Source: Amphiplicatus metriothermophilus (GTDB lineage: Bacteria > Pseudomonadota > Alphaproteobacteria > Caulobacterales > Parvularculaceae). From it: a stretch of DNA of 64,000 bases. The notes below the pieces were generated by a model that worked only from the letters and a program-made list of their open reading frames with translations, searched no databases and was not told the DNA's origin. Where the stretch lies: positions 1 to 64,000 of the forward strand of contig NZ_FZQA01000010.1 of assembly GCF_900199215.1 (NCBI RefSeq), in the 5' to 3' direction. Shown in pieces: positions 46,302 to 55,813 of this stretch. A program made the translations under genes and the position numbers. Positions within the stretch are counted from its first letter, which is position 1. Each line of letters opens with the position of its first letter.

Positions 46302-48842
46302 ATGCAGACCAGAACGAAAGCCCGCCTGCTGGCGGGCGCGGCCGTCGTCGGCCTGTCGGCGCTCGCCGCGCCGGCGGGCGCGCAAACCGGAAGCGACGAC
46401 ATCATCGTCGTGACCGGCACCCGGGTCGAAGGAAAGTCGCCGACCGAAACGCTTTCGCCCATCGACGTGCTGCCGGGCGATTCGCTCGCCGATCAGGGCT
46501 CGTTCGATCTCACCGACACGCTCACCAACATCGCGCCTTCCATCAACACCCAACGTTTCCCGATCGCGGACGGGACCTCGTTCATCCGGCCCGTGAACTT
46601 GCGCAATCTTGCGCCGGACCAGACTCTCGTGCTTGTGAACGGCGCGCGCCGCCACCGCTCGGCGCTCGTGAACCTTCAGGTCGAGCCGTTCGGCACGGTC
46701 AATCAGGGCGCGCAGGCGGTCGATTTCGGGCTTATTCCCTCGATTGCGATCAAGCGTCTTGAAGTGCTGCGCGACGGCGCCTCGGCGCAATACGGCTCGG
46801 ACGCCATCGCCGGCGTCATCAACATCATCCTGCGCGACAACGCCGAAGGGCTCGATCTTACTGCGCAGTACGGACAGTACTATGAAGGCGACGGCGAGAG
46901 GTTCCGTCTGGCCGGCAATCTCGGCCTGCCCCTGGGCGAGAACGGCTTTTTCAACTTCTCCGCGGAATATGTCAGCTCCGACATCACCTCGCGGGGCAGC
47001 GCGCGCCCTGACGCGGCCGCGGTCGCGGCCGTGGTCGGCGCCGAGAACGTGCCTTTCGACGGGCTCGGCCAGCGCTGGGGCGATCCGGACATCGAAGGCT
47101 TTCGGCTGTTCTTCAATTCCGGCATCGATCTCGGGGACAACAAGGAAATCTACGCCCACGGCAGCTACGCCGATCAGGAAACCGTATCGGGCTTCTTCTA
47201 TCGCGCGCCTTTCGGGATTCCCGGCGTGGCGCCGCGCGCCACATTGTGCGTGTGCGACGCTTCGGGGAATCCGCTGCCGACGCCGCAGTCCATCGTCGAC
47301 GACATTATCGCGCAGGGACTCGATCCCAACGACTTCCTGACCGCGGATGCGGGAAGCCCCAGCGGGTTCGTGTCGCTCAACCCGATCCACACGCTGTTCC
47401 CGGGCGGCTACAACCCGACTTTCGGCGCCGACATCCAGGACTACGCCGGCGTGTTCGGCGTGCGCGGGGAGAAGGACTGGGGCCTGCAATGGGACATCAG
47501 CGGGCGCTTCGCCGAGAACCAGATCCAGTACGTCCTCATCAACTCGATCAACCCCGGCCTCGGAATCAACTCCCCGCTCGAATTCCGGCCCGGCGATCTC
47601 GCCCAGCGCGAGCTCGGCGTGAACGCGGACTTCGTCTATCCGTGGGTCGTTGACGGGCTCGCTTCGCCGGTGAACATCGCCTTCGGCGCGGAGTATCGGC
47701 GCGAAGTCTATGAGATCAAGCCGGGCGATCCCGATTCCTTCGCCTTCGGACCGACGGGCATTCTCTTCGGCGTCGGCTCCGACGGCTTCCAGGGCGACTC
47801 GCCGGACGCGGCCGGAATCTTCCGCCGGCCGAGCTACGCCGGCTATGTGGACGTCGAGACCGACCTGACCGAATGGCTGACCTTCGGCGCGGCCGGCCGC
47901 ATCGAGAACTTCCCCGACTTCGACGAGACCACCTTCGACTGGAAAGTCTCGGCGCGGGTGCAGCCCATGCCGTGGTTCGCGCTGCGCGGCACGGTCAACA
48001 CCGGCTTCCGCGCGCCGACGCCGGGCCAGATCAACACGCTCGACGTGACCACGACGTCCGACGCGATGGGCAATCTCGTCCCGCTCGGCACTTTCCCGGT
48101 GAACAGCGTCGTCGCGCAGGTGCTCGGCGCGCAACCGCTGACGCCTGAGGAGTCGTTCAACATCACCGCCGGCGTCGTCTTTACGCTGACGGACAATATC
48201 AGCGTGACGGTCGATTACTACAATATCGACGTGGACGACCGCATCGCGCTCGTCACGCAGACGATCACGCCCGGCTCGCCGGAGGACATGGCGCTGATCG
48301 CGGCGGGCTTCCCCGGCCTCGGCCAGGCGTCGTTCTTCCAGAACGGCTTCGACACCACCGTCGAAGGCGTCGACGTGACGGCCGTGGCGACCTTCGACGT
48401 CGGCGTCGGGACGGTCACGTTCGACGCGCGCCACAGCTACAACGAGCAGACCGTCGATCGCGTGCTCGCCGGCTCGATCGACGCCGAGCGCGTCTTCGAC
48501 CTCGAAAATCAGCTTCCGAACCATCGTTCGGTGCTGACCCTGTCCTATGACTCCGGCGACCGCCTGAGCGGCTTCGTACGCGCCAACCGATACGGCGAGT
48601 GGCAGGACTTCACCTTCGGCGAGATCGGCGAGTTCGGTTCCGAATGGCTCATCGACCTCGAGGTCAAGTTCCGCCTGACGGAGCAGTTCGCCTTCGCCGC
48701 AGGGGCGGAGAACGTGTTCGACAACTTCCCGGACGACGAGACGAACAGCGTGCTCACCTTCCTCGGCGCGACGCGCCCCGTCTCCTCGCCCTTCGGCTTC
48801 AACGGCGGCTTCTGGTACGTTCGCGCCGAGGCGAGCTTCTAG
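46302..48842 (+). CDS. TonB-dependent outer-membrane receptor
   Basis: An 846-residue outer-membrane barrel for energy-dependent uptake. It has a signal peptide (about 1-28, ending APAGAQ), a TonB-box-like DDIIVVTGTR, the plug domain (about 45-165: LTDTLTNIAPSINTQRF, LRNLAPDQTLVLVNGARRHRSALVN, IKRLEVLRDGASAQYGSDAIAGVINIIL) and the barrel, ending with an aromatic residue (VRAEASF). The plug motif is of the common proteobacterial oligosaccharide/siderophore-neutral kind, so the ligand is not predictable. It is followed by a textbook terminator. Confidence 0.95.
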   Translation: MQTRTKARLLAGAAVVGLSALAAPAGAQTGSDDIIVVTGTRVEGKSPTETLSPIDVLPGDSLADQGSFDLTDTLTNIAPSINTQRFPIADGTSFIRPVNLRNLAPDQTLVLVNGARRHRSALVNLQVEPFGTVNQGAQAVDFGLIPSIAIKRLEVLRDGASAQYGSDAIAGVINIILRDNAEGLDLTAQYGQYYEGDGERFRLAGNLGLPLGENGFFNFSAEYVSSDITSRGSARPDAAAVAAVVGAENVPFDGLGQRWGDPDIEGFRLFFNSGIDLGDNKEIYAHGSYADQETVSGFFYRAPFGIPGVAPRATLCVCDASGNPLPTPQSIVDDIIAQGLDPNDFLTADAGSPSGFVSLNPIHTLFPGGYNPTFGADIQDYAGVFGVRGEKDWGLQWDISGRFAENQIQYVLINSINPGLGINSPLEFRPGDLAQRELGVNADFVYPWVVDGLASPVNIAFGAEYRREVYEIKPGDPDSFAFGPTGILFGVGSDGFQGDSPDAAGIFRRPSYAGYVDVETDLTEWLTFGAAGRIENFPDFDETTFDWKVSARVQPMPWFALRGTVNTGFRAPTPGQINTLDVTTTSDAMGNLVPLGTFPVNSVVAQVLGAQPLTPEESFNITAGVVFTLTDNISVTVDYYNIDVDDRIALVTQTITPGSPEDMALIAAGFPGLGQASFFQNGFDTTVEGVDVTAVATFDVGVGTVTFDARHSYNEQTVDRVLAGSIDAERVFDLENQLPNHRSVLTLSYDSGDRLSGFVRANRYGEWQDFTFGEIGEFGSEWLIDLEVKFRLTEQFAFAAGAENVFDNFPDDETNSVLTFLGATRPVSSPFGFNGGFWYVRAEASF

Positions 48843-48870
48843 CCTCTCGCGGCGGCGCCTGCTACGATCG

Positions 48871-48900
48871 CCCCCGGCCCCTTGCGGCCGGGGGTTTTTT
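48871..48900 (+). terminator. Rho-independent terminator after the TonB-dependent receptor
   Basis: CCCCCGGCC (48871-48879) and GGCCGGGGG (48886-48894) form a 9-bp perfect stem followed by TTTTTT (48895-48900). It lies 29 bases after the receptor stop. Confidence 0.85.
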
Positions 48901-48912
48901 CGCGAGGCGGCG

Positions 48913-49461
48913 ATGGATGATCCTTACACGCACCGACTTGCGACCATGGCCGATCTCGACGCGCTCAAGCGCCTCATGAACGAGGCGATCGCCGGCCATC
49001 TGCCGCATTTCCTGACGCCGGAGCAGACCGAGGCCTCCTACGAGATCATGGGCCTCGACACGCAGCTGATCGAGGACGGAACATATTTCGTCATCCTCGA
49101 CGGGGCGGAGATCGTCGCCGGCGGCGGCTGGTCCTTCCGCGCCACCCTGTATGGCGGCGACCATACGCAGGGACGGAGCCCGCGCCGGCTCGACCCGGCG
49201 CGCGAGCCCGCGCGCATCCGCGCCATGTATGTGAGCCCCCGCCACGCGCGGCGCGGCCTCGGCCGGCGCATTCTCGCGCTTTGCGAGACGGCCGCGCGCG
49301 CGGCCGGCTTCGCGCGCGCCGAGCTCGTCGCCACCATGGCCGGCCTGCCGCTCTACAGGGCGTGCGGCTATGTCGTGGAGCGCGAATTTTCCGACCGGAC
49401 CCGCCGCGGCGTCGCAGTGCCGCTCGCGACGATGTCGAAGCGGCTCGACCGGGATCGGTGA
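48913..49461 (+). CDS. GNAT family N-acetyltransferase
   Basis: A 182-residue acetyl-CoA-dependent acyltransferase. The start DPYTHRLATMADLDALKRLMNEAI is typical of GNAT strand 1 and helix 1. The acetyl-CoA loop is MYVSPRHARRGLGRRILALCETAARAAGF (R/Q-x-x-G-x-G/A pattern) near residues 103-131, followed by LVATMAGLPLYRACGYV. The substrate is unknown. It begins just after the receptor terminator and is separate from the receptor. Confidence 0.9.
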   Translation: MDDPYTHRLATMADLDALKRLMNEAIAGHLPHFLTPEQTEASYEIMGLDTQLIEDGTYFVILDGAEIVAGGGWSFRATLYGGDHTQGRSPRRLDPAREPARIRAMYVSPRHARRGLGRRILALCETAARAAGFARAELVATMAGLPLYRACGYVVEREFSDRTRRGVAVPLATMSKRLDRDR

Positions 49462-49563
49462 TCCGCCGTTTTCTTGCGGACATGCGCAGCGGGTCGACGC
49501 TCGCGCCCGGCGACGGTGAGAAAATTTTTTCTACAATATAATCAATTGGTTGGGTGGTTTTCC

Positions 49564-49601
49564 GGGGATAACTATCCACGTTCGGGCGGATAGTTATCCC
49601 C
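49564..49601. promoter_or_regulatory. Perfect 14-bp inverted repeat upstream of the tail-spike gene
   Basis: GGGGATAACTATCC (49564-49577), a 10-base spacer, and GGATAGTTATCCCC (49588-49601): a perfect palindrome. Just upstream is an AT-rich stretch (TTTTTTCTACAATATAATCAATTGG) that stands out from this GC-rich genome. It lies 53 bases before the DUF2793/S74 gene and could be an operator controlling the phage-type pair or a terminator. It is unlike the neighbouring sequence. Confidence 0.7.
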
Positions 49602-49654
49602 GCCCTTCGGCTTGGCTCTAGAGTCGGCGGCGTAACGCGTTCTGGAGCTTTGCG

Positions 49655-51148
49655 ATGGAATTCTCCCCCAACCTGTCTCTTTCCTATCTTCAGGCTGCGC
49701 AGGCGCAGAAGCATGTGACGGTGAACGAGACGTTCCGCCGGCTGGACGCGCTGGTGCAGCTGACGGTCGAGTCGCGCACGACCGCCGCCCAGCCCGCAAG
49801 CCCCGCCGACGGCGACGCCTGGATCCTGCCGGCGAACCCCAGCGGCGCCGACTGGGCCGCCATGAGCGAGGGCCATATCGCCGCCTGGCAGGACGGCGCC
49901 TGGGTCGAGATCGCCCCGCCGGTCGGCTGGCGCGCCTGGGTCAAGGACGACGAAGCCCTCGTCGTCAAAACCGCTGCGGGCTGGAAGACCGTCGCCAGCG
50001 ACGATCCCGCCTTCGACACGCTCGGCGTCAACACCACCGCCGACGCGACCAACCGCCTCGCCGTCAAGGCCGACGCCGCGCTGTTCTCCCACGACGACGT
50101 GACGCCCGGAACCGGCGACATGCAGGTGAAGCTCAACAAGGCGGCTGCGGGCGGCACGGCCTCCTTCCTGTTCCAGACCGGCTTTTCCGGCCGGGCCGAG
50201 TTCGGCCTCGTCGGCGACGACGCCTTCCGCCTCAAGGTCAGCCCCGACGGCTCAAGCTGGACCGACGCGCTCGTCGTGGACAAGGATGACGGCTTCGTCG
50301 GGATCGCGCTGGGGAGCATCGGAACGCCCGAGAACGCCTTCCACGTCGCCGGCGACGCGAACAGCCCCGGCGGCGAGCTGCGCCTTCTGTTCGACACCTA
50401 CAACGCGGGCAATTCGCAGGCCGGCCGGGCGGACTTCCGCAAAGCGGGCTCCAGCACGAAGGGCGGGCACGGCGCGACGGCGAACGGGGAGAACCTCGGC
50501 AACTTCACCTTCCTCGGCGACGACGGGACCGGCTTCACCAACGGCGCCTTCTTCGGCGCCATTCAGGAAGGAGCGGCCGGAACCTACACGCCCGCCGCCA
50601 TCCGCTTCGCCACGTCGGACGGGACGAACAACTGGACCGAGCGGCTGCGCCTGCAGGCCGACGGCGCGCTGCGCCCGACCCCGGACAATACGCATACGCT
50701 GGGCACGGCCTCGTTCCGCTGGAGCGAGGTGTTCGCCGCGACCGGGACGATCAACACCTCCGACGCGCGCGAGAAAGACGTGATCGGCCCGCCGAGCGCG
50801 GCCGAGAAGCGGGCGGCCCGGCGCGTGCTGGGCGCAATTGTCAAATATCGCTGGCTGGACGCGCTGGCGGCCAAGGGCGAGACGGCGCGCATTCATTTCG
50901 GCGTGACGGCGCAGGCGGTGCAGGCGGCCTTCGCCGCCGAAGGGCTCGATGCGGGGCGCTACGGCCTGTTCTGCGAGGACCCGGTCATGGAGGCGGTCGA
51001 GGAGCCGGCCGGGACGCCGGACGGCATTCCCTGCGCGACGACGCGCCCGAGCGGGCGGTCGCGGCTCGGCGTGCGCTACGAGGAGCTGTTCGCCTTCGTG
51101 CTGGCGGCGCTGGCGGACCCCGATGCGGGAGCAGGGGGCCTGTCATGA
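49655..51148 (+). CDS. DUF2793 tail-spike-like protein with S74 chaperone domain
   Basis: A 497-residue phage-type protein. The N-terminal DUF2793 region (about 1-115) has SLSYLQAAQAQKHVTVNETFRRLDALVQL and the tryptophan-rich DGDAWILPANPSGADWAAM. A repetitive beta-rich middle follows. The C-terminal part (about 360-490) is an S74 intramolecular chaperone, with the self-cleavage dyad Ser369-Asp370 in TSDAREKDVI and YRWLDALAAKGETARIHFGVTAQAV. DUF2793 proteins occur in alphaproteobacterial prophages and gene-transfer agents (from memory). It overlaps the endolysin gene by ATGA. No capsid, tail or terminase genes are nearby. Confidence 0.85.
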   Translation: MEFSPNLSLSYLQAAQAQKHVTVNETFRRLDALVQLTVESRTTAAQPASPADGDAWILPANPSGADWAAMSEGHIAAWQDGAWVEIAPPVGWRAWVKDDEALVVKTAAGWKTVASDDPAFDTLGVNTTADATNRLAVKADAALFSHDDVTPGTGDMQVKLNKAAAGGTASFLFQTGFSGRAEFGLVGDDAFRLKVSPDGSSWTDALVVDKDDGFVGIALGSIGTPENAFHVAGDANSPGGELRLLFDTYNAGNSQAGRADFRKAGSSTKGGHGATANGENLGNFTFLGDDGTGFTNGAFFGAIQEGAAGTYTPAAIRFATSDGTNNWTERLRLQADGALRPTPDNTHTLGTASFRWSEVFAATGTINTSDAREKDVIGPPSAAEKRAARRVLGAIVKYRWLDALAAKGETARIHFGVTAQAVQAAFAAEGLDAGRYGLFCEDPVMEAVEEPAGTPDGIPCATTRPSGRSRLGVRYEELFAFVLAALADPDAGAGGLS

Positions 51149-51684
51149 GCGGGACGGAGACGCTGAGGCTATCGCCGGCGGGGCTGGCGCTGATCAAGCG
51201 GTTCGAAGGCCTGCGGCTGGAGGCCTACAGGGACGCGGCCGGCGTGTGGACCATCGGCTACGGGCACACGTCGAAGGCGCTCGACGCGGCGGCGGAGGCC
51301 GCAACCGGCGAACAGCGCCCTCGCTTCTCCATCGAAAAGGGGCGCGTCGTCATCGACGAGGCTGACGCCGAGGCGCTTCTGCGCGCGGACGCAGGCCGGT
51401 TCGAGCAGGCGGTGCGCGCGGCGGTCGCGGTTCCGCTTGAACAGCACGAGTTCGACGCGCTGGTCTCGCTGGCGTTCAACATCGGGGCGGCGGCGTTTGC
51501 GGGCTCGACGGTGGTCAAGCGGCTGAACCGGGGCGACCGGGCCGGGGCGGCCGAGGCGATCCTGTGGTGGGACAAGGCGCGTATTAACGGCAAGTACCGG
51601 CGCGTGGAGGGTCTGGCGCGCCGTCGGGCGGCGGAAAGGGCGTTGTTCCTCGGCGCGAACCCGGTAAGCAATGAGCCATGCTGA
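51145..51684 (+). CDS. GH24 endolysin (phage lysozyme)
   Basis: A 179-residue soluble lysozyme cleaving peptidoglycan. The catalytic triad is complete and has the T4 spacing: Glu21 in FEGLRLEAY, Asp30 in YRDAAGVW and Thr36 in WTIGYGHT. Later family motifs include HEFDALVSLAFNIGAAAFAGSTVVKRLNRGDRAGAAEAI. There is no signal peptide or membrane segment. It overlaps the tail-spike gene (ATGA) and forms a two-gene unit with it. No holin-like gene is certain; an ATG in another frame at 51678 opens a short hydrophobic stretch but continues into an unlikely frame. Confidence 0.93.
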   Translation: MSGTETLRLSPAGLALIKRFEGLRLEAYRDAAGVWTIGYGHTSKALDAAAEAATGEQRPRFSIEKGRVVIDEADAEALLRADAGRFEQAVRAAVAVPLEQHEFDALVSLAFNIGAAAFAGSTVVKRLNRGDRAGAAEAILWWDKARINGKYRRVEGLARRRAAERALFLGANPVSNEPC

Positions 51685-51756
51685 ACGCGCTCGACCTGTT
51701 CTTCGTCTATGTCGTCCCATGCTTCGGCTTCGCAGCCATGCTCGTGGCGGCGGGGC

Positions 51757-51776
51757 CGGCCCCGGCTCAGGGGCCG
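51757..51776. terminator. Hairpin between the endolysin and the ABC permease gene
   Basis: CGGCCCC (51757-51763) and GGGGCCG (51770-51776) with a 6-base loop. It lies in the 162-base gap 51685-51846. It may end transcription from the phage-type pair or be part of a small dispersed repeat; no T-run follows. Confidence 0.4.
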
Positions 51777-51846
51777 GGGCAAGCCTTGCCGGCGCCGCGA
51801 TATTCTCTATACCGGCCTGCGCAGACGGGCCCGAGGAACGGCGAAC

Positions 51847-52671
51847 ATGAGCGTAACCACGGTCAATTCTTCGGCGGCCGCGACGCGGCCGACGCTTATT
51901 TTCGAGGATCTCGCGGCCGGCATGCGCATGTCGCAGGTCTGGCGGGCCTTCGCCTGGGACGAGATGCAGAATCGCTATCGCCGCAGCGTGCTGGGGCTTT
52001 TGTGGATCGCGGCCGCCTATTTCATCTTCGTCGTCGGCGTCGGCTTTTTCTTCACCGGTTTTTCGAGCGCCACGACGTCGTTCTTCATCACCTATGTGGC
52101 GCTGGGCTATGCGACGTTCCAGTTCCTCATGGGGAACGTCACCGACGGCTGTCAGGTTTTCACGTCGTCCGCGTCCTGGATCAAAAGCGCGGCGCTTCCC
52201 TATTCGATCTATGTCTACAAGAGCGTGTTTCGCTCGCTGTTGACCTTCGGGCTGCAGTTCGCCATGGCCCTCGCCATCATTCTCTATCTCGGCTGGCGGC
52301 CGACCTGGCACGCCGTCCTGGCGATTCCGGCGCTCGGCCTGTTCATTCTCGACGCCGTGGCGATTCAGTATCTGTTCGGGCTTGTCGCAGCGCGCTTTCG
52401 CGACGTGATTCACCTCGTCGGCGCGATCACGCGGCTGCTGATCTTCGTGACGCCCATCATCTGGGTGCGCGAGGAGCAGGGCGGCATGAGAGGACTCATC
52501 GCCGACGTCAATCCGCTCACGCATTTCGTCGAAATTTTCCGTCACCCCCTCATGGGCGCCGAACCGCGGCAGCTGAGCTGGGCAGTCGCGCTGGCGCTTT
52601 CGGCGGTGATCTGGCTCGTCGCGGCCGCAGCGGCGGCGCGCATGAAACGCCGGCTGCCGTTCTGGGTGTGA
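51847..52671 (+). CDS. ABC-2 polysaccharide export permease (Wzm/KpsM-like)
   Basis: Inner-membrane permease of a surface-polysaccharide exporter. The 274-residue protein has about six helices (YFIFVVGVGFFFTGFSS, YVALGYATFQFLMGNV, AILAIPALGLFILDAVAIQYLFG and others). EMQNRYRRSVLGLLWIAAAYF at the N-terminus and AITRLLIFVTPIIWV, ADVNPLTHFVEIFRHPLMG near the C-terminus are diagnostic for the ABC-2 O-antigen/capsule subgroup. The ATP-binding partner starts 1 base after its stop. Exact polymer is unknown. Confidence 0.92.
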   Translation: MSVTTVNSSAAATRPTLIFEDLAAGMRMSQVWRAFAWDEMQNRYRRSVLGLLWIAAAYFIFVVGVGFFFTGFSSATTSFFITYVALGYATFQFLMGNVTDGCQVFTSSASWIKSAALPYSIYVYKSVFRSLLTFGLQFAMALAIILYLGWRPTWHAVLAIPALGLFILDAVAIQYLFGLVAARFRDVIHLVGAITRLLIFVTPIIWVREEQGGMRGLIADVNPLTHFVEIFRHPLMGAEPRQLSWAVALALSAVIWLVAAAAAARMKRRLPFWV

Positions 52672-52672
52672 C

Positions 52673-53602
52673 ATGGCGACTGTTCAGGGCGGCGATCAGA
52701 TGACGCATTCGACGCGCGCGGCGCAAAAGGAGGCGGACGAATCCGCGGCCCCGTTCCTCGCGGATGGGGCGGGCGAGCCGGTTCCCGCCGTCTCGGCTGA
52801 ACAGACGGGCGGCCCGTCGATCGCGGTGCGGAACGTCTCGCTCGTGTTCCCTCTCTATGAACGCGCCTTGCCGGCCGCGCCGACGCGGGAGGACGACGAC
52901 GATCACGCCGGCCCGCCGCCTGCCGAGGACGAACGCATCCTGCTCTCGCCGGACGGCGGCATCATCGGCGTTCGCGCCGTCCATGACGTCTCCTTCGACA
53001 TCGGCAAAGGCGAAAGGGTGGCGCTGATCGGCAAGAACGGCGCAGGCAAGACCACCCTCCTGCAAATCCTGGCAGGCATTCTCACCCCGGACGAAGGGGA
53101 GGTGCGCACCTGCGGGCGAACGACCAATCTCATTCGCATCAATCTCGGCATGCGCGGGGAGGCCTCCGGCCATCGCAACATCACGCTTCTGGGCCTGGCG
53201 GCCGGACACGCGCGCGAGGAGATAGAAGCCAAACGCGAGCAGATCGCGGCCTTCTCCGAGCTCGGCCGGTTTCTGGACATGCCCGTCGAGACCTATTCGG
53301 CCGGCATGCGCATGCGGCTCAACTTCGCCATCGCCACGGCGTTCGAGCCGGAGATTCTGATCCTCGACGAATGGCTGAGCGCCGGGGACGCGGCTTTCCG
53401 CAAGAAAGCGACCGAGCGCATGCAGGAATTCGTCGGCACGGCGAACATTCTCATCTTCGCCTCGCACAGCCGGCGGATGCTGCTCGACAACTGCACGCGC
53501 GGCATCTGGCTGGAGCGCGGCCGGATCCGCGCCGACGGCGACATCGAGGATTTGCTCGACGCCTATGAAGCCGAGAGCGGCGCATCGCGATCCTCGGCCT
53601 GA
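52673..53602 (+). CDS. ABC exporter ATP-binding protein (Wzt/KpsT-like)
   Basis: ATPase partner of the permease just upstream. The 309-residue protein has Walker [14 protein letters not shown] near residue 121, signature [14 protein letters not shown] near 205, and Walker [14 protein letters not shown] near 230. It lacks the long C-terminal cargo-binding domain of Wzt proteins, so it is more KpsT-like. The N-terminus has about 45 extra residues, and an acidic insertion ([16 protein letters not shown]) splits the first beta-strand region. ATG 52673 is one base after the permease stop. Confidence 0.92.
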   Translation: MATVQGGDQMTHSTRAAQKEADESAAPFLADGAGEPVPAVSAEQTGGPSIAVRNVSLVFPLYERALPAAPTREDDDDHAGPPPAEDERILLSPDGGIIGVRAVHDVSFDIGKGERVALIGKNGAGKTTLLQILAGILTPDEGEVRTCGRTTNLIRINLGMRGEASGHRNITLLGLAAGHAREEIEAKREQIAAFSELGRFLDMPVETYSAGMRMRLNFAIATAFEPEILILDEWLSAGDAAFRKKATERMQEFVGTANILIFASHSRRMLLDNCTRGIWLERGRIRADGDIEDLLDAYEAESGASRSSA

Positions 53603-53643
53603 GGGCGACGATGCCGGACGGAACAGGGATGATGGGAAGGGCG

Positions 53644-54657
53644 ATGCGGATCTTTATCACCGGAACGGCGGGCTTCATCGGGTTTCATCTGGCGCGTCGG
53701 CTGATCGCCGACGGCCACGAGGTGTTCGGCTATGACGGCCTGACGCCTTATTACGATCCCGAGCTGAAAAAAGACCGGCTCGCGCTCCTCGAAGCGACGG
53801 GACGCTATCGCGGCCGCATCGCCATGCTGGAGGACAAGGCCGCGCTCGCCGACGCGATCGGCGAATGCCGGCCTGAGATCGTCGTTCATCTGGCCGCGCA
53901 GGCCGGCGTGCGGTACAGCCTCGACAACCCGCAAGCCTATATCGATTCCAACATCGTCGGGACGTTCAATCTTCTGGAGATCGTCCGCGCCGCCCCGCCG
54001 AGGCACCTGCTCATCGCCTCGACAAGCTCGGTCTACGGCGATGCGGAACGCACGCCCTTCGCCGAAACGGATCGCTGCGATTTTCCCATCTCGATCTATG
54101 CGGCGACGAAAAAGTCCTGCGAGGCGATCAGCCATAGCTACGCGCATCTGTTCGATGTTCCGACGACCTGCTTCCGCTTTTTCACCGTCTACGGACCGTG
54201 GGGAAGGCCGGACATGGCGCTGTTCAAATTCGTTCGCGCGATCCGAAAGGGCGAGCCCATCGACGTTTACGGCGAAGGAAAAATGCGGCGCGACTTCACC
54301 TATATCGACGATCTTGTCGAAGGGCTTGCGCGGCTGCTTGCGGTTCCGCCGGAGAAAGGAAAGCCGCTCGAAGCGCCGGGCGTCGAGGACAGCCTGTCGC
54401 CGGTCGCGCCCTGGCGCGTGGTGAATATCGGCGGCGGCAATCCGGCTGGCCTGATGGATTTCATCGCCGCCGTGGAGCAGGCGCTCGGCAGGAAAGCCGA
54501 GAAGAATATGCTGCCCCGACAGATGGGCGACGTCGTCGAAACCTTCGCGTCGCCTGCGCTGCTGCGCGCCCTCACCGGCTTTGCGCCGTCTACCGACCTG
54601 GCGGTCGGGGTCAAGGCCTTCGTCGACTGGTACACGGAGCGGTACGCCGATGGCTGA
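53644..54657 (+). CDS. NAD-dependent epimerase, probable UDP-glucuronate 4-epimerase
   Basis: Short-chain dehydrogenase-type sugar epimerase, probably making UDP-galacturonate from UDP-glucuronate for the polymer. The Rossmann motif [14 protein letters not shown] starts at residue 6. The catalytic region [14 protein letters not shown]...[11 protein letters not shown] gives Ser and the YxxxK pair, with YAATK being characteristic of UDP-glucuronate epimerases. [16 protein letters not shown] and [14 protein letters not shown] are further landmarks. I chose ATG 53644 with GGGAAGGGCG upstream. It overlaps the next gene by 8 bases. Confidence 0.85.
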   Translation: MRIFITGTAGFIGFHLARRLIADGHEVFGYDGLTPYYDPELKKDRLALLEATGRYRGRIAMLEDKAALADAIGECRPEIVVHLAAQAGVRYSLDNPQAYIDSNIVGTFNLLEIVRAAPPRHLLIASTSSVYGDAERTPFAETDRCDFPISIYAATKKSCEAISHSYAHLFDVPTTCFRFFTVYGPWGRPDMALFKFVRAIRKGEPIDVYGEGKMRRDFTYIDDLVEGLARLLAVPPEKGKPLEAPGVEDSLSPVAPWRVVNIGGGNPAGLMDFIAAVEQALGRKAEKNMLPRQMGDVVETFASPALLRALTGFAPSTDLAVGVKAFVDWYTERYADG

Positions 54658-55756
54658 GCGGGCCTGCATGGGGAGGGCGCGCGCGGGCGACCGACTGTCC
54701 TTCAGCATCGCAGTGCCGGTCGGCGGTTATCATCCTTTCCTGCCGCGCAATCTCGCCAGTCTGTCCGCGCAGCATGCGGCGCTGCAGGTCAGCCTGTTGG
54801 ACGCATCCGGCGATCCGCGCGTCAGGGATGTCGCTGATCGTTACGGCGCGCTGCTCGCCTATCGACGGCATGGTCCGGATGCCGGACAGTCGGCCGCCAT
54901 TATAGAGGGGTGGGCCAATACGCCCGGCGAGATACTCGGCTGGCTCAACGCTGACGACATTCTCATGCCGGGCGCGCTTGCACGCGCCGAGGCGGCCTTC
55001 CGGCGCGATCCTTCGCTCGACATGGTCTACGGGCACAGCGTGATCCTCGACGATGCGGGCCGCATGATCGGGTACCACTGGGCGGTGGAGCCGCAGGAAG
55101 AGCGTATTCTCGAGACTAACGTAATCTCCCAACCATCCTGCTTTTTCCGGCGAGAAGCTTACGAGAGAGCGGGAGGGCTCGATCGGGACCTTCATTATAC
55201 GATGGATTGGGATTTATGGGTCCGGCTCTTCAAATCAGGCGCCAAAATCGGCTTCATCAATGCGCCTCTATCGATGGTGTTGTGGGGGCGGGAAACCAAG
55301 ACAGCTTCCTTCAATACACGACGTCGGGCGGAACTCGCCCGCCTCATCGACGCGCATGCCTCGGGCGGCCGGCGCAGGCGGACCTTTCGGGGATTCGCTG
55401 TACAGGCGTTTCTGGATCGACTGAATCCAGGCTTTCCAAAAGATTCCCTTCTGCATTTCCTGCATCGCAGAAGCCCTTCGATCTACGGCGTGCGCGCCGA
55501 TGGATGGATAGAATCGAAGGCGAGGTTATATCTCGCTCATTACGACGACACGCCGAAGCGCGGAGTCGAAATCGTTTTTGCGCGCGCGGCGCGCGGCGCG
55601 CGCCTTGAATGCGATAAGATCGTGGCGCGCGTCGATGCGGATGGGCGCGCTCTCAAGGCGATCTTTGAACAGCCGATCGAGGCTGGACAGACGGTGGTCC
55701 TCGATATCGCCCTGCCGCAGGGCGGAGCACGGTTACGCGCTTGCGCGTGGATTTAG
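54650..55756 (+). CDS. Glycosyltransferase family 2
   Basis: A 368-residue GT-A fold sugar transferase. The N-terminal domain (about 15-235) has [21 protein letters not shown], a DxD-like [16 protein letters not shown] near 105 and [22 protein letters not shown] further C-terminal region of about 120 residues is of unknown role. ATG 54650 lies inside the epimerase stop region (GATGGCTGA), so the genes are translated together. The second half is clearly less GC-rich than genes upstream, suggesting transfer. Donor sugar unknown. Confidence 0.85.
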   Translation: MAERACMGRARAGDRLSFSIAVPVGGYHPFLPRNLASLSAQHAALQVSLLDASGDPRVRDVADRYGALLAYRRHGPDAGQSAAIIEGWANTPGEILGWLNADDILMPGALARAEAAFRRDPSLDMVYGHSVILDDAGRMIGYHWAVEPQEERILETNVISQPSCFFRREAYERAGGLDRDLHYTMDWDLWVRLFKSGAKIGFINAPLSMVLWGRETKTASFNTRRRAELARLIDAHASGGRRRRTFRGFAVQAFLDRLNPGFPKDSLLHFLHRRSPSIYGVRADGWIESKARLYLAHYDDTPKRGVEIVFARAARGARLECDKIVARVDADGRALKAIFEQPIEAGQTVVLDIALPQGGARLRACAWI

Positions 55757-55813
55757 GTTGCGGAGATAATTACGCTCCCGTCAGCCTCGTCGCTGACCGC
55801 GGGCTTCTGCTAT

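Noticed and set aside
46284-48524. A 746-residue open frame antisense to the TonB-dependent receptor
   Set aside because: The receptor frame is complete with signal peptide and plug motifs; the antisense frame is rich in Arg/Asp/Val/Glu with no family motif and arises from the high GC content.
49564-49601. DnaA-box-like spots (CTATCCACG, TTATCCCCG) in the palindrome
   Set aside because: Each differs at two of nine bases from TTATCCACA, and no other replication-origin feature is nearby.
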